Assembly: GCF_001425625.1 (NCBI RefSeq)
Contig: NZ_LMCP01000001.1
Span: 497,430-561,429 of the forward strand
DNA: 64,000 nucleotides
Reading direction: 5' to 3'
From: Mesorhizobium sp. Root102
GTDB lineage: Bacteria > Pseudomonadota > Alphaproteobacteria > Rhizobiales > Rhizobiaceae
Of this stretch, positions 28,052 through 37,178 are shown one piece after another. The notes beneath the pieces are model-generated. The model was not told the DNA's origin. It did no database searches and worked only from the letters and a program-made list of their open reading frames with translations. Position numbers and translations under genes: made by a program. Each line of letters opens with the position of its first letter. Position 1 is the stretch's first letter.

Positions 28052-28849
28052 ATGAGCGAGGCAACCAAGCGGCAAGGGGAAACCCGCGCGCCGGTTCTGA
28101 CGGCAAGGAATGTCGTCAGGCGGTTCGGCGGCCTTGTCGCGGTCAACAACGTCTCGTTTGACGTCAAAGCGGGAGAAATCCTCGGCCTGATCGGCCCCAA
28201 TGGCGCCGGCAAGACGACGATGTTCGATCTGCTCGCCGGCAGCATCCTGCCGACCAGCGGCGAGATTCTTCTCAACGGCACGTCTGTCTCGGGCGAAGCT
28301 GCACATCTGCGCATCGGCCGTGGCCTTGGCCGCACCTTCCAGATCCCGCGCCCGCTGCCCAATCTGACGCTGATCGAAAACATCATGCTGGCGGCACAGG
28401 GTCAGGCCGGCGAGAAGCTGCTCGCAAATTTCGTCAGGCCATGGCGCGTCGCCGCACAGGAAAGAGCCGCCAGGACAAAGGCGCTCGAACTGCTTGAGTT
28501 GGTTACCCTCACCCACCTTGCACATGAGCCGGCGCGCGTGCTTTCCGGCGGCCAGCGCAAGCTGCTCGAACTCGCCCGCGTCGTGATGGCCGATCCGGCG
28601 ATCATCCTGCTCGACGAACCGGCCGCGGGCGTCAACGCGACGCTGCTCGAAGTCATCATCGACCGCATCCGCGACATCAACGCGCGCGGCATCACCTTCC
28701 TGCTGATCGAGCACAACATCGACATGGTGACGCGGCTCTGCCACCGCGTCCTGGTCATGGCGAGCGGCCAGCTGCTCAGCGAAGGCACGGCCGAAGAAGT
28801 CGCTCGCGACCCGCGCGTCATCGAGGCCTATCTTGGAGGCGCGGCATGA
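28052..28849 (+). CDS. LivG-type ABC ATPase
   Basis: 265 aa ATPase with Walker A GPNGAGKTT near 50, signature LSGGQRKLLELARVV and Walker B IILLDEPAAGVN. ATG 28052 has GAGGG four bases upstream. First gene of the rightward operon that encodes ATPases and permeases but no binding protein; the partner binding protein is the divergent gene ending at 23572. Overlaps the next ATPase gene by ATGA. Confidence 0.88.
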   Translation: MSEATKRQGETRAPVLTARNVVRRFGGLVAVNNVSFDVKAGEILGLIGPNGAGKTTMFDLLAGSILPTSGEILLNGTSVSGEAAHLRIGRGLGRTFQIPRPLPNLTLIENIMLAAQGQAGEKLLANFVRPWRVAAQERAARTKALELLELVTLTHLAHEPARVLSGGQRKLLELARVVMADPAIILLDEPAAGVNATLLEVIIDRIRDINARGITFLLIEHNIDMVTRLCHRVLVMASGQLLSEGTAEEVARDPRVIEAYLGGAA

Positions 28850-29613
28850 GCGAGATCGTTCTCGATGTCCGCGACCTCGAAGCCGGTTACGAGCCCGGCG
28901 TACCGATCGTGCGCGGCGCCTCGATCACCGTCAAAAAGGGCGAGATCGTCGTCGTCCTCGGCCCCAACGGCGCCGGCAAGTCGAGCTTCATCAAGGCCAT
29001 CGCCGGCCTCGTCCCGATCACCGGCGGCTCGGTGTTTCTGGACGGCAAGGACATCACCGCCGCCCCCGCGCACACCATGGTGCGGCTTGGGCTGGCTTTC
29101 GTTCCACAGACCGAAAACATCTTTCCGCTGATGTCGGTCGAGGACAATCTGAAAGTCGCCTGCGGCATCCTCGAACGGCGCGAAATCCCTGCCCGCATCG
29201 AGGAGATGTATGCAGCCTTCCCCGACCTCGTCCGCCAGCGTCGCACCGCCGCCGGCAACCTCTCGGGCGGACAGCGGCAGATGCTGGCCGTCGCACGAGC
29301 GCTGATCGTCCACCCCAAAGTGCTGGTGCTGGACGAGCCGTCGGCCGGCCTGTCGCCGAAATTCGTCTCGACGGTGTTCGAGATGCTGGCCGGCATCCGC
29401 AAGTCCGGCGTCACCATCCTACTGGTCGAACAGAACGCCAAAGCAGCGCTCGCCATCGGCGACCGCGCCTATGTGCTGGTCGAGGGCAAGGACCGGCACG
29501 AGGGCATCGCCGCCGAACTGTGGAACGACCCGGTCGTCGCCGAACTCTATCTCGGCCAGCGCCCGCTTGGTGCAGAGAAGACGGGGCACGCCGGCAAAGG
29601 AGGCACGGCATGA
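28846..29613 (+). CDS. LivF-type ABC ATPase
   Basis: 255 aa ATPase with Walker A GPNGAGKSS near 40, signature LSGGQRQMLAVARAL and Walker B LVLDEPSAGLSP. It has a short C-terminal extension (about 15 residues, GAEKTGHAGKGGTA) beyond usual LivF. Overlaps both neighbours by four bases; forms the ATPase heterodimer of the LIV-type importer. Confidence 0.88.
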   Translation: MSEIVLDVRDLEAGYEPGVPIVRGASITVKKGEIVVVLGPNGAGKSSFIKAIAGLVPITGGSVFLDGKDITAAPAHTMVRLGLAFVPQTENIFPLMSVEDNLKVACGILERREIPARIEEMYAAFPDLVRQRRTAAGNLSGGQRQMLAVARALIVHPKVLVLDEPSAGLSPKFVSTVFEMLAGIRKSGVTILLVEQNAKAALAIGDRAYVLVEGKDRHEGIAAELWNDPVVAELYLGQRPLGAEKTGHAGKGGTA

Positions 29614-30518
29614 GCCTGCAATTTGTCGTCGACGGATTGCTGACGGGTTCGATGATCGGCCTCGGCGCCATCGGCGTGACGCTTACCTATTCGATCCTGC
29701 GTTTCTCGAACTTTGCCCATGGCGACTTCATGGCCTGGGGCACCTATGCGACGCTGGCCGTCGTCAGCGCCATCGGCGCGACCTTCGGCAAGGTGGCGCC
29801 GATCGCACCGCTCTCCTTTGGCTGGCCGCTGATTGTCGCGCTGGTCGTCGGCATGGCCTTCACCGCGCTCCTGGCGCTGCTGCTCGACAAGGTGCTGTTC
29901 GCGCGGCTGCGTTCGCAAGGGCAGGCGATCATCGTGGTGATGGCGAGCTTCGGCGCCTCGATGGCGCTGAGAAGCCTGCTCGAATTCACCTTCACCTCGC
30001 GGCCGACCTATTTCAGCCGGGCGATCCAGATCGCCATGCCGGTCGGCTTCGGCATCCGCATCACGCCTGACCAGATCGCCTTGCTGCTGCTGACCGCGGT
30101 GCTGGTGCTCGGCGTGCATCTGTTGATGACGCGTACGCAGACCGGCCGCTCGATGCAGGCCTTGAGCCAGAACGCGGCACTGGCCCGCATCGTCGGCATC
30201 GACGTCGCCAGCGTGGTGCGCGTCACCTGGGTCATCGGCGGGGCGCTCGCCTGCGTGGCCGGCGTGATGATCGGCATTCTGGTGCAGATCCGCCCGTTCA
30301 TGGGCTTCGACATGCTGCTGCCGATGTTCGCCGCCGCCATTCTCGGCGGCATCGGCAGCATCCCCGGCGCCGTGCTCGGCGGCCTGATCATCGGGCTCGC
30401 CGAAGCCGGTGCGGTGCAGCTGATCGGCGCCGAATGGCGCGCCGCCGTCTCCTTCATCATCCTGATGGCGGTGCTGTTCGTGCGGCCGATCGGCTTGTTT
30501 GGTGTGAGGGAACGCTGA
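29610..30518 (+). CDS. LivH-type ABC permease
   Basis: 302 aa permease, about eight membrane segments, with LRFSNFAHGDFMAWGTY near residue 30 (LivH hallmark) and GGIGSIPGAVLGG near 246. The start ATG 29610 overlaps the ATPase stop; the frame is open far upstream only as a shadow. It shares the TGATG junction at 30516-30520 with the LivM-like gene. Confidence 0.88.
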   Translation: MSLQFVVDGLLTGSMIGLGAIGVTLTYSILRFSNFAHGDFMAWGTYATLAVVSAIGATFGKVAPIAPLSFGWPLIVALVVGMAFTALLALLLDKVLFARLRSQGQAIIVVMASFGASMALRSLLEFTFTSRPTYFSRAIQIAMPVGFGIRITPDQIALLLLTAVLVLGVHLLMTRTQTGRSMQALSQNAALARIVGIDVASVVRVTWVIGGALACVAGVMIGILVQIRPFMGFDMLLPMFAAAILGGIGSIPGAVLGGLIIGLAEAGAVQLIGAEWRAAVSFIILMAVLFVRPIGLFGVRER

Positions 30519-31498
30519 TGGACCTGCTCGGCTACGGCGCCTTCTTCCTGACCACCGCGCTGATCTTCTCGCTGGTCACGCTGGGGCTCAATCTGCAATG
30601 GGGTCTGACCGGCCTGTTCAATGTCGGCCTTGCCGGCTTTGTCGCCATTGGCGCCTATACATCGGCGCTGCTGACGACACCGGACGATGCCGCACGGCTT
30701 GGCGGCTTCGGCCTGCCGATCCTTGTCGGCTGGCTCGGCGCCATGGTCGTCGGCGGCATCGCCGCAGCCCTTACCGGCATGGCGACGCTGCGGCTCAGAT
30801 CCGACTATCTGGCGATCACCACATTCGGTGTTGCAGTCGTCGTGCAACTGGTCGCGCTCAATGCGCAGAAGCTGACGGGCGGACCATTCGGCATCGGTTT
30901 CATCCCGCGCCCGTTCGGCGGCCTTGCCGAGACGCCGCTGCTGTTCAACTTGTCGAACCTCGCCGTCGTTTCGGTGGTCACGCTGGTCGCCTATCTCGCT
31001 CTGGAACATCTTTCGCGCAGTCCATGGGGACGTGTCCTGAAGGCGCTGCGCGAGGATGAGCGGGCGGCGATCTCGCTTGGCAAGAGCGCGCGTTTCTACC
31101 GCGTCCAGGCATTTGCCGTCGGCGGCGCCATCATGGCGCTGGCCGGCGCGCTGCAGGCGCATTTCACCGGCTTCATCGCGCCGGACAATTATTTGCCGAT
31201 CCTGACCTTCCAGGTCTGGGTGATGCTGATCGTCGGCGGCTCGGGCAGCAATCTCGGCGCCGTCATCGGCAGCATCCTGGTGTGGGCGATATGGGCCGGA
31301 TCGGGCACGCTGACCAGCATCCTGTTCCCGCCGGAACAACAGGCTCGCGCCGCCGCGCTGCAGATCGCCGCCATCGGCGTCATGCTCTGCGTCATCCTGC
31401 TGATCCGGCCGAACGGCCTGTTCGGCGACAGGCCGCGACGGCCACGCTTCAGCAAGCGGGCGAAGATCGCTGCGGGCGAGAGCAGTTCCGGGTCATGA
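30518..31498 (+). CDS. LivM-type ABC permease
   Basis: 326 aa permease with about nine membrane segments. The LNLQWGLTGLFNVGLAGF segment near 23-40 and the cytoplasmic ALREDERAAISLGK loop are typical of LivM. The start ATG 30518 overlaps the LivH stop. Its stop overlaps the FAD-oxidoreductase start (ATGA), tying transport to oxidation of the substrate. Confidence 0.88.
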   Translation: MDLLGYGAFFLTTALIFSLVTLGLNLQWGLTGLFNVGLAGFVAIGAYTSALLTTPDDAARLGGFGLPILVGWLGAMVVGGIAAALTGMATLRLRSDYLAITTFGVAVVVQLVALNAQKLTGGPFGIGFIPRPFGGLAETPLLFNLSNLAVVSVVTLVAYLALEHLSRSPWGRVLKALREDERAAISLGKSARFYRVQAFAVGGAIMALAGALQAHFTGFIAPDNYLPILTFQVWVMLIVGGSGSNLGAVIGSILVWAIWAGSGTLTSILFPPEQQARAAALQIAAIGVMLCVILLIRPNGLFGDRPRRPRFSKRAKIAAGESSSGS

Positions 31499-32799
31499 AT
31501 GCCGTGGTCCGGCAGGAGGCACAAGGCGCTTCGCTGTGGCATGCTGTCAGCCGCAACCGCCGCGAGCGTCCGACGCTGCAGGACGACCTCGATGTCGACC
31601 TGGCCATCGTCGGTGGCGGCTTTTCCGGCCTTTCAACCGCGCTGCACGCCGCCGGGAAAGGACTTTCCGTCGCCCTTCTCGAAGCCGAATTCATCGCCTG
31701 GGGCGCGACCGGCAGGAATGCGGGCTTCGTCGTGCCGAACTTCGCCAAGATGGACCCGGCCGACATACTGGCCCACCTCGGACCTTCGCGCGGCGAAAGG
31801 CTTATCGATTTCGCCGCTGGCAGCGCCGACCTGGTCTTCCGCCTGATCCGGCAGCACGGCATCGACTGCGACGCGGTCCAGAACGGATGGATCCAGCCGG
31901 CGCATTCGCCTGCCGCCTTCGAGAAGGTCAAGTCACGTGCCGGTCAATGGGCACAGCGTGGCCGGCCGGCAGCCACATTGGATCGGCAGGAAATCGAAGC
32001 ACTGACGGGTGTGCCAGGCTATGTCGGCGGCTGGATGGATCGTTCCGGCGGCGTGCTCAATCCGGTCGCCTATGCGCGCGGGCTCGCCGATGCGGCGGAG
32101 AAGGCCGGCGCGAAGATCTTCGAGCAGACGCGCGTCACCTCGGTCGATCGCATGGCCGGTGGCTGGGTGCTGAAGACGCCTACGGGTTCGGTGCGCGCCG
32201 CAAAGGTGTTGATTGCCACCAACGCCTATGGCTGGTCCCTCAACCCGTCATTGCAACGAACCTATTTTCCGTTGAGGGTTTTCCAGATCGCCACAGCGCC
32301 ACTGCCTCGTGACGTGCGCAGCGGGTTGCTTCCCGGCGGGCAAGGTGTCGGCGACACCAGGCGAAATCTCTTCACCTTCCGCTTCGACGCGGACAACCGT
32401 CTAATCAGCGGCGGCATGCATATTCTCGGCGCTGGCGCCGACTCGCGTGTACCGCAGACGATCTGGCGGCGGCTTGGCCGGCATCTTGGTCTGCCCGACT
32501 TGCCGCCGCTTGCCTATAGCTGGTCGGGAATGGCAGCGGTCGAACCTGATTTCCTGCCGCACCTGATCGACCTCGGGCCGGGCCTGATCGCCGGGCGCGC
32601 CTGCAACGGCCGGGGCATCGCCATGACCACGGCGATGGGCAAGGTGCTGGCGGACTGGGCCGCTGGAACCGACGCGCGCGACCTGCCGCTGTCCTTTGCT
32701 GCGCCGGCGCCAATCCCGTTCCATACCGTGCTGCGGCATGCACCAAACCTGCTGCTGGGCTGGAGCATGCTGCGCGACCGGCTGGACGGGACGAGCTAG
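31495..32799 (+). CDS. FAD-dependent oxidoreductase, DAO/DadA-like
   Basis: 434 aa flavoprotein of the D-amino-acid oxidase (DAO) family. The dinucleotide motif GGGFSG is at 40-45, ALLEAEFIAWGATGRNAGF follows (about 56-75), and the C-terminal GRACNGRGIAMTTAMGKVLADW region is the FAD pyrophosphate loop. The family oxidises secondary or primary amines (glycine betaine derivatives, N-methyl amino acids, gamma-glutamylputrescine). Last gene of the LIV operon, so the imported compound probably bears an oxidisable amine. The exact substrate is unknown. Confidence 0.82.
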   Translation: MNAVVRQEAQGASLWHAVSRNRRERPTLQDDLDVDLAIVGGGFSGLSTALHAAGKGLSVALLEAEFIAWGATGRNAGFVVPNFAKMDPADILAHLGPSRGERLIDFAAGSADLVFRLIRQHGIDCDAVQNGWIQPAHSPAAFEKVKSRAGQWAQRGRPAATLDRQEIEALTGVPGYVGGWMDRSGGVLNPVAYARGLADAAEKAGAKIFEQTRVTSVDRMAGGWVLKTPTGSVRAAKVLIATNAYGWSLNPSLQRTYFPLRVFQIATAPLPRDVRSGLLPGGQGVGDTRRNLFTFRFDADNRLISGGMHILGAGADSRVPQTIWRRLGRHLGLPDLPPLAYSWSGMAAVEPDFLPHLIDLGPGLIAGRACNGRGIAMTTAMGKVLADWAAGTDARDLPLSFAAPAPIPFHTVLRHAPNLLLGWSMLRDRLDGTS

Positions 32800-32803
32800 G
32801 CGG

Positions 32804-33460
32804 TCACTTCACCTTGCCCAGGTTTGCCGACAGCACGGCGGCCGCCATAGCGATATCCTCTTCTATGAAAGTCCGCACAGTGGGGCCGCTACGCTGCTCC
32901 AGTGCGGCGACGATCTTGCGATGCGCGTCGTTCGACTGCGGGATGTAGCGATCGGCCTGCATCAGCAGCTTGAGATAGGGCCCAACCCGCCCCCAGAGGT
33001 CGCGGATCATGTTGAGCAGGATCGGCGCGCCCGCTTGCTGGTAGATGGCGAAGTGGAACGCCTGGTTCAGTGTCAGGTAGGCTCTGGCGTCGCCGGCCTC
33101 GATGGCGCACTGCATGCCGGTGAGCGTGCCCTGTATGTCAACGAGCCCGCTCTCTGTCATCCGCGACGCCGCCATCTCGCCCGCCAGTCCCTCGACGGCG
33201 ATACGGATGCGGGTCAGTTCCTCGAAGGCTGGCGCGGACAGCAACGGCACGATGACCGAGCGGTTGTTCTGCATCTCGAGCAGCCGTTCAGCGACCAGCC
33301 GCTGCAGCGCCTCGCGGATCGGCGTCGTCGAGATGCCGAACGTCTCGGCGAGCTTGCGAATGACCAGCGTCTGCCCTGGGCTGAAGCCACCTGAAATCAA
33401 CTCCTGCTTGAGCGCGCCATAGGCGCGGTCATTCAGGGTTTGATGTTCAAGCTTCAGCAT
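32804..33460 (-). CDS. GntR/FadR-family (FCD) regulator
   Basis: 218 aa regulator. The winged HTH is at about 8-70 (AYGALKQELISGGFSPGQTL, then ISTTPIREALQRLVAERLL) and the FCD domain follows, with AFHFAIYQQAGAP as a typical metal-site helix. ATG 33460 gives MLKLEHQTLND; the longer frame to 33538 overlaps the aminotransferase gene. It sits 16 bases downstream of that gene on the same strand, so it is the last gene of the M20-kinase-aminotransferase operon and converges with the FAD oxidoreductase gene. Confidence 0.85.
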   Translation of the reverse strand: MLKLEHQTLNDRAYGALKQELISGGFSPGQTLVIRKLAETFGISTTPIREALQRLVAERLLEMQNNRSVIVPLLSAPAFEELTRIRIAVEGLAGEMAASRMTESGLVDIQGTLTGMQCAIEAGDARAYLTLNQAFHFAIYQQAGAPILLNMIRDLWGRVGPYLKLLMQADRYIPQSNDAHRKIVAALEQRSGPTVRTFIEEDIAMAAAVLSANLGKVK

Positions 33461-33476
33461 ACGCGGCCCGCTCCGA

Positions 33477-34781
33477 TCACCAGTTCGACAATGCGCGATC
33501 GAGTGTCTCGGCCAGTTGCTCGGCATTGTCCCTGGCAAACGGCAGAGGTGGCCTGATCTTCAGCACATTGCCGCGCGGACCGCAGGACGAGATCAGCACG
33601 CCGTCCTCTCGCATGGCTTCGACGACCGCCGATGTCTTGGTGGCGGCCAGAGCCTCGTCGCCGTCCGCCGTCAGCTCGACGCCGAAATAAAGGCCGTTGT
33701 GCCTGACGTCAGCGACCATGGCATGCCGGCTCTGCACCGCGCACAGCAGCTCACTTGTGTAGGCACCGACGTTGCGGGCATTCTCGATCAGTCCTTCGCC
33801 TTCGATCACCTCGAGAACGGCGAGGCCGACTGCGGCCGCGACCGGATTGCCGCCGAATGTGTTGAAGTAGCCCGTGTTTGAGCCGAAGGAGGCAACAAGC
33901 TGCGGCCGCACGAGCACCGCGCCCATCGGATGCCCGTCGCCGATCGGCTTGCCCATCGTGACGATGTCGGGCTCGATGCCATAATTGGCGAATCCCCACA
34001 TGCCCTGGCCAAGCCGTCCGAAGCCGGACTGGACCTCATCGGCAATGACGATGCCGCCGGCCTTTTTCACGTGGTCGGCAGCCTCGCGCATGACCGCGGC
34101 ATCCGGAAAGAAGATGCCGTCGCTGGAAAAGGCTGAGTCGAGAAGCAGCGCGGCCGGCCGGATGTTTTGCGCGCGCATGTCCTCGATCGCGGCGGCGACA
34201 TTCCTGGCGAAATCATGCGCGGCTCGGCCATGGTCTCGGAATGTGTCCGGCGCCGACACGGTGCGGTGCTGCGCGGGCACGCCCTTTGCTCCGACCGCCG
34301 CCGGCGACAGCTGCGCCGTCGCGATCGTAGCGCCATGATAGGCAAAGTCTGTGATGATCACCCCGGCGCCGCCGCTGGAGTGCTGGGCGATGCGGATGGC
34401 AAGATCATTGGCCTCGCTGCCGGTGCAGGTGAACATGGCGTGGCCGAGATGGGCTGGAACGGTGCCGAGAAGTTTCTCCGCGTAGTCGAGGATGATCTCG
34501 CTGAGATAGCGCGTGTGGGTGTTCAGCGCGGCGGCCTGCCCCGCAAGCGCCTCGACGACGCGCGGGTGGCAGTGCCCGACCGAGGCGACGTTGTTGTAGG
34601 CGTCGAGGAACTTGCGGCCCTGTGCATCGTAGAGCCACACACCGCTGCCGCGCACCAGATGGATCGGGTTGCGATAAAAGGCGCGGTAGGTCGGCCCGAG
34701 CAGCCTGGCGCGGCGCTCGAGCAGCGCGTGCTCCGACGCAGCCGCGTCGGCATTTGCAGGATAAGGCGAAGACTGGGACAC
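33477..34781 (-). CDS. Class III PLP enzyme of the AGXT2L type, probable phospho-lyase
   Basis: 434 aa fold-type I PLP enzyme. Asp248 (IADEVQSGFGR) and the PLP lysine Lys278 (IVTMGKPIGDGHP) are visible, with TGSEANDLA at 120-128. The DAYNNVASVGHCHP and LNTHTRYLSEIILDYAEKL stretches resemble ethanolamine-phosphate and 5-phosphohydroxylysine phospho-lyases (AGXT2L1/2) more than ordinary aminotransferases. An adjacent kinase gene could make its phosphorylated substrate. GTG 34781 has GGAG seven bases upstream and lies five bases after the kinase stop; an ATG at 34826 would overlap the kinase. Lyase rather than transaminase activity is inferred. Confidence 0.8.
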   Translation of the reverse strand: MSQSSPYPANADAAASEHALLERRARLLGPTYRAFYRNPIHLVRGSGVWLYDAQGRKFLDAYNNVASVGHCHPRVVEALAGQAAALNTHTRYLSEIILDYAEKLLGTVPAHLGHAMFTCTGSEANDLAIRIAQHSSGGAGVIITDFAYHGATIATAQLSPAAVGAKGVPAQHRTVSAPDTFRDHGRAAHDFARNVAAAIEDMRAQNIRPAALLLDSAFSSDGIFFPDAAVMREAADHVKKAGGIVIADEVQSGFGRLGQGMWGFANYGIEPDIVTMGKPIGDGHPMGAVLVRPQLVASFGSNTGYFNTFGGNPVAAAVGLAVLEVIEGEGLIENARNVGAYTSELLCAVQSRHAMVADVRHNGLYFGVELTADGDEALAATKTSAVVEAMREDGVLISSCGPRGNVLKIRPPLPFARDNAEQLAETLDRALSNW

Positions 34782-34785
34782 GCAT

Positions 34786-35844
34786 CTACTCCGGATTGGA
34801 ATGGTCGAGAAAATAGCGGCGGGCATCCACGGACGAAAGCTCGTCCAGCCGTTCGAGTGACGCCCAGACCTCGGTGATGAGCCGGAGCACGTAGTCGCGC
34901 TTGGCCGGAAAGCGCTCGGCTTGCCAGCTGGCGATGTTGGCGATCAGAGCAATGCGGGCGCGGATCAGATCGAAGAGAATGCCGATCTCTTGCTCCTCAA
35001 GCCGCTGGACCGATTGATAGCCGGCGACAAAGCGCGCGGCCGGTGCCAGCGGATGGCCTTCCGCCGGCCAGCGGTACACGGCGCCGATGGCAAGATCGCA
35101 GATCAGCGGCGAATGGATCATATCGCCGAAATCGAGAATGCCGCTCACGACCTCCGGCCGCGACGCGTCCATGACCACATTGTAGGAATTCATGTCGTTG
35201 TGGACGATCTGCGCGCGCAGGGTCGGGATGACCGGCGCCGCATGCTCCTCGAAGGAGTCGATCGCGCGCTCGACCATGGCCCGGTGATGGGCATCGGCGA
35301 TATGCGCCATCATCGGCCGCGTCTTGGCGACCTTTCGGATATCCCAGAGCAGGTCGCTGCCGGCGGCGGGATGGAAGAAGCCGCTCAGCGCCCGGCCAAG
35401 GCGGGCGAGGAAGATGCCGAGGTTGCGATCCTGCGCTTCGGAAGTCGGCGAGCGCGACAGCAACTGGCCTGGCAGATAGGTCACCAACCGGATGATGCGC
35501 GGTGCCGATCCACCGACACTGACCGCGAACTGCGCCTCGCCCTCAAGGCTTTTGCGCACCGAGGGAACCGGCAAGGTGGGGTCGACTGCAAAAATGTGGT
35601 CGAGCGCCTTGTTCTGGAAATCGGTGAAGCCGGCCTCTTCCGCCGGGTGCGAGATCTTCAGGACGAACTCGCCCTCGGCGTCGGCCTGGATGTGGAAGTT
35701 ATGATCGCGCTCGCCAGGCAACGGACGCGCAGTGCCGGTGAGCCCGTAGTGCCGGCGCAAGATGGCCAGCGCGTCGGCGATCGAAACGTCAGGCGCGTCC
35801 TCGGCGAGCGTTTCGCCGAAACCGTCGGGCACGGCTGCATTCAT
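34786..35844 (-). CDS. APH-family small-molecule kinase (hydroxylysine/choline kinase-like)
   Basis: 352 aa aminoglycoside-phosphotransferase-fold kinase. The ATP lysine is probably Lys63 (FVLKISHP); the catalytic loop is VHNDMNSYNVVMD with Asp217 and Asn222; the metal-binding DFGD is at 238-241. The hydroxylysine kinase AGPHD1 belongs to the same superfamily and works with an AGXT2L phospho-lyase, as the gene order suggests here. It overlaps the M20 gene upstream (ATGA) and precedes the PLP enzyme. The substrate is probably a hydroxy-amine or hydroxy-amino acid. Confidence 0.78.
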   Translation of the reverse strand: MNAAVPDGFGETLAEDAPDVSIADALAILRRHYGLTGTARPLPGERDHNFHIQADAEGEFVLKISHPAEEAGFTDFQNKALDHIFAVDPTLPVPSVRKSLEGEAQFAVSVGGSAPRIIRLVTYLPGQLLSRSPTSEAQDRNLGIFLARLGRALSGFFHPAAGSDLLWDIRKVAKTRPMMAHIADAHHRAMVERAIDSFEEHAAPVIPTLRAQIVHNDMNSYNVVMDASRPEVVSGILDFGDMIHSPLICDLAIGAVYRWPAEGHPLAPAARFVAGYQSVQRLEEQEIGILFDLIRARIALIANIASWQAERFPAKRDYVLRLITEVWASLERLDELSSVDARRYFLDHSNPE

Positions 35845-37142
35845 GAGCTCGCCTCCGGATCGAGCGGCTCAAGACCGCACCAGTCGGCGATGAACAGCGC
35901 TATGGTCTGGGTAACCTTGCGCACAGAATCCAGATCGACGGCCTCGTCATAGCCATGCGGCATGCGGCAGATCGGGCCATAGACGATCGCCGGCGTGTCG
36001 GCGTAGAGGCCAAAGAAACGCGCATCCGTGGTCGCCGAGGTGACGTGTTCCGTCAGCGGTTCGCCCCAGACGGCGGTGTGGCTGCGCCGCAGCACGGCTT
36101 CCATCTCGTCGGCACCCTCCAGAACATAACCCTCGGCCATGAAGCCGTTGTAGGTGAGGCTCGGCGGGCGGTTGGCCAGGAACGGGTCGGCACGCGCTGC
36201 ATCGGCGATGCATGCCTCGAGCTCGGCCCTGGCGTCTTCGAGACTCTGACCGGGATAGGTTGCGACCCGCATCTCGAAGACACAGCGCGCCGGAACGCTC
36301 GATGTCCACTCGCCGCCTTCGATCTTGCCGAGGTTGAAGCGGATCGGGTGCGGGTGATCGCGGAAATGCTTGTCATCAACCTTGCGCGCGTTCCAGACGA
36401 TTTCGAGCTGCTTCAGCGCCTGGATGATGACGAACGCCTTTTCGATGGCGTTGGCGCCGGCCGAGAAAGCGCCCGACGCATGCTGCGGATCGCCGTCGAC
36501 CTCGACCCGGAACCAGATCGGCCCGACCTGTGCCCGCATCAGTCTCGGCTCCAGCGGTTCGGGAATGAAGGCGGCATCGGCGTGGTAGCCGCGCTGCAGG
36601 CAGGCGAGCGCACCATTGCCGGTGCATTCTTCCTCGACCACCGACTGGAGGTAGACGTTCGCGGCCGGCTGATAGCCGAGACAGCGCAAGGCGGTCAGCG
36701 CATAGAGGCAGGCGGACAGACCTGCCTTCATGTCGCCGGCACCTCGGCCATGCATCCAGCCATCCTCGATCGCCGGATCGTAGGGATCGCGCAGCCAGCG
36801 GTCGGATGGCCCTGTCGGCACGACATCGATATGGCCGTTGAGGATCAGCGAGCGGCCGGTCGCGTTTCTCGGTGTGTGGGTGGCAACGACATTGAAGGCG
36901 TCGTCATAGGAAACCGCCACGGGTGAAAAACCCGGCAGGTCGCGAATCGCGTCGACATCGACACGCCACATGTCGACCGCATAGCCGTCAGCCTCGTAGG
37001 CAGCCGCCATGAACGATTGCGCGGCGTGTTCCTCGCCACGCTGGGAGGGAAAGCGCACGAGGTCTTGCAGGAACGCTACCTGTCGCGCGAAGCCGTCATC
37101 GACCGCGCTGAGAATGGCCTCGTCCGCAATCCGTTCAGGCAT
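35841..37142 (-). CDS. M20-family amidohydrolase/deacylase (ArgE/DapE-like)
   Basis: 433 aa metallo-amidohydrolase. Metal ligands and catalytic residues are visible: His104 and Asp106 (NGHIDVVP), Asp137 (GRGAGDMKAG), the Glu cluster at 170-172 (VVEEECTGNG), and the dimerisation domain from about 205. ArgE/DapE-type enzymes remove acetyl or succinyl groups from amino acids. As first gene of the M20-kinase-PLP operon, it probably deacylates the substrate before phosphorylation. Divergent from the GNAT-LuxR-HDAC operon across a 200-base regulatory gap. Confidence 0.83.
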   Translation of the reverse strand: MPERIADEAILSAVDDGFARQVAFLQDLVRFPSQRGEEHAAQSFMAAAYEADGYAVDMWRVDVDAIRDLPGFSPVAVSYDDAFNVVATHTPRNATGRSLILNGHIDVVPTGPSDRWLRDPYDPAIEDGWMHGRGAGDMKAGLSACLYALTALRCLGYQPAANVYLQSVVEEECTGNGALACLQRGYHADAAFIPEPLEPRLMRAQVGPIWFRVEVDGDPQHASGAFSAGANAIEKAFVIIQALKQLEIVWNARKVDDKHFRDHPHPIRFNLGKIEGGEWTSSVPARCVFEMRVATYPGQSLEDARAELEACIADAARADPFLANRPPSLTYNGFMAEGYVLEGADEMEAVLRRSHTAVWGEPLTEHVTSATTDARFFGLYADTPAIVYGPICRMPHGYDEAVDLDSVRKVTQTIALFIADWCGLEPLDPEASS

Positions 37143-37178
37143 GACATTTCACTTTCGTCTGGGTGGTGTATCATATCT

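Noticed and set aside
28833-30518. 561-residue frame that looks like a fusion into the LivH permease
   Set aside because: The first half is an out-of-frame reading of the LivF ATPase gene; the permease starts at 29610 with an ATGA junction.
33477-34781. Ordinary omega-transaminase for beta-alanine or GABA
   Set aside because: The neighbouring kinase and the AGXT2L-like sequence stretches make a phospho-lyase more likely, though this is not proven.
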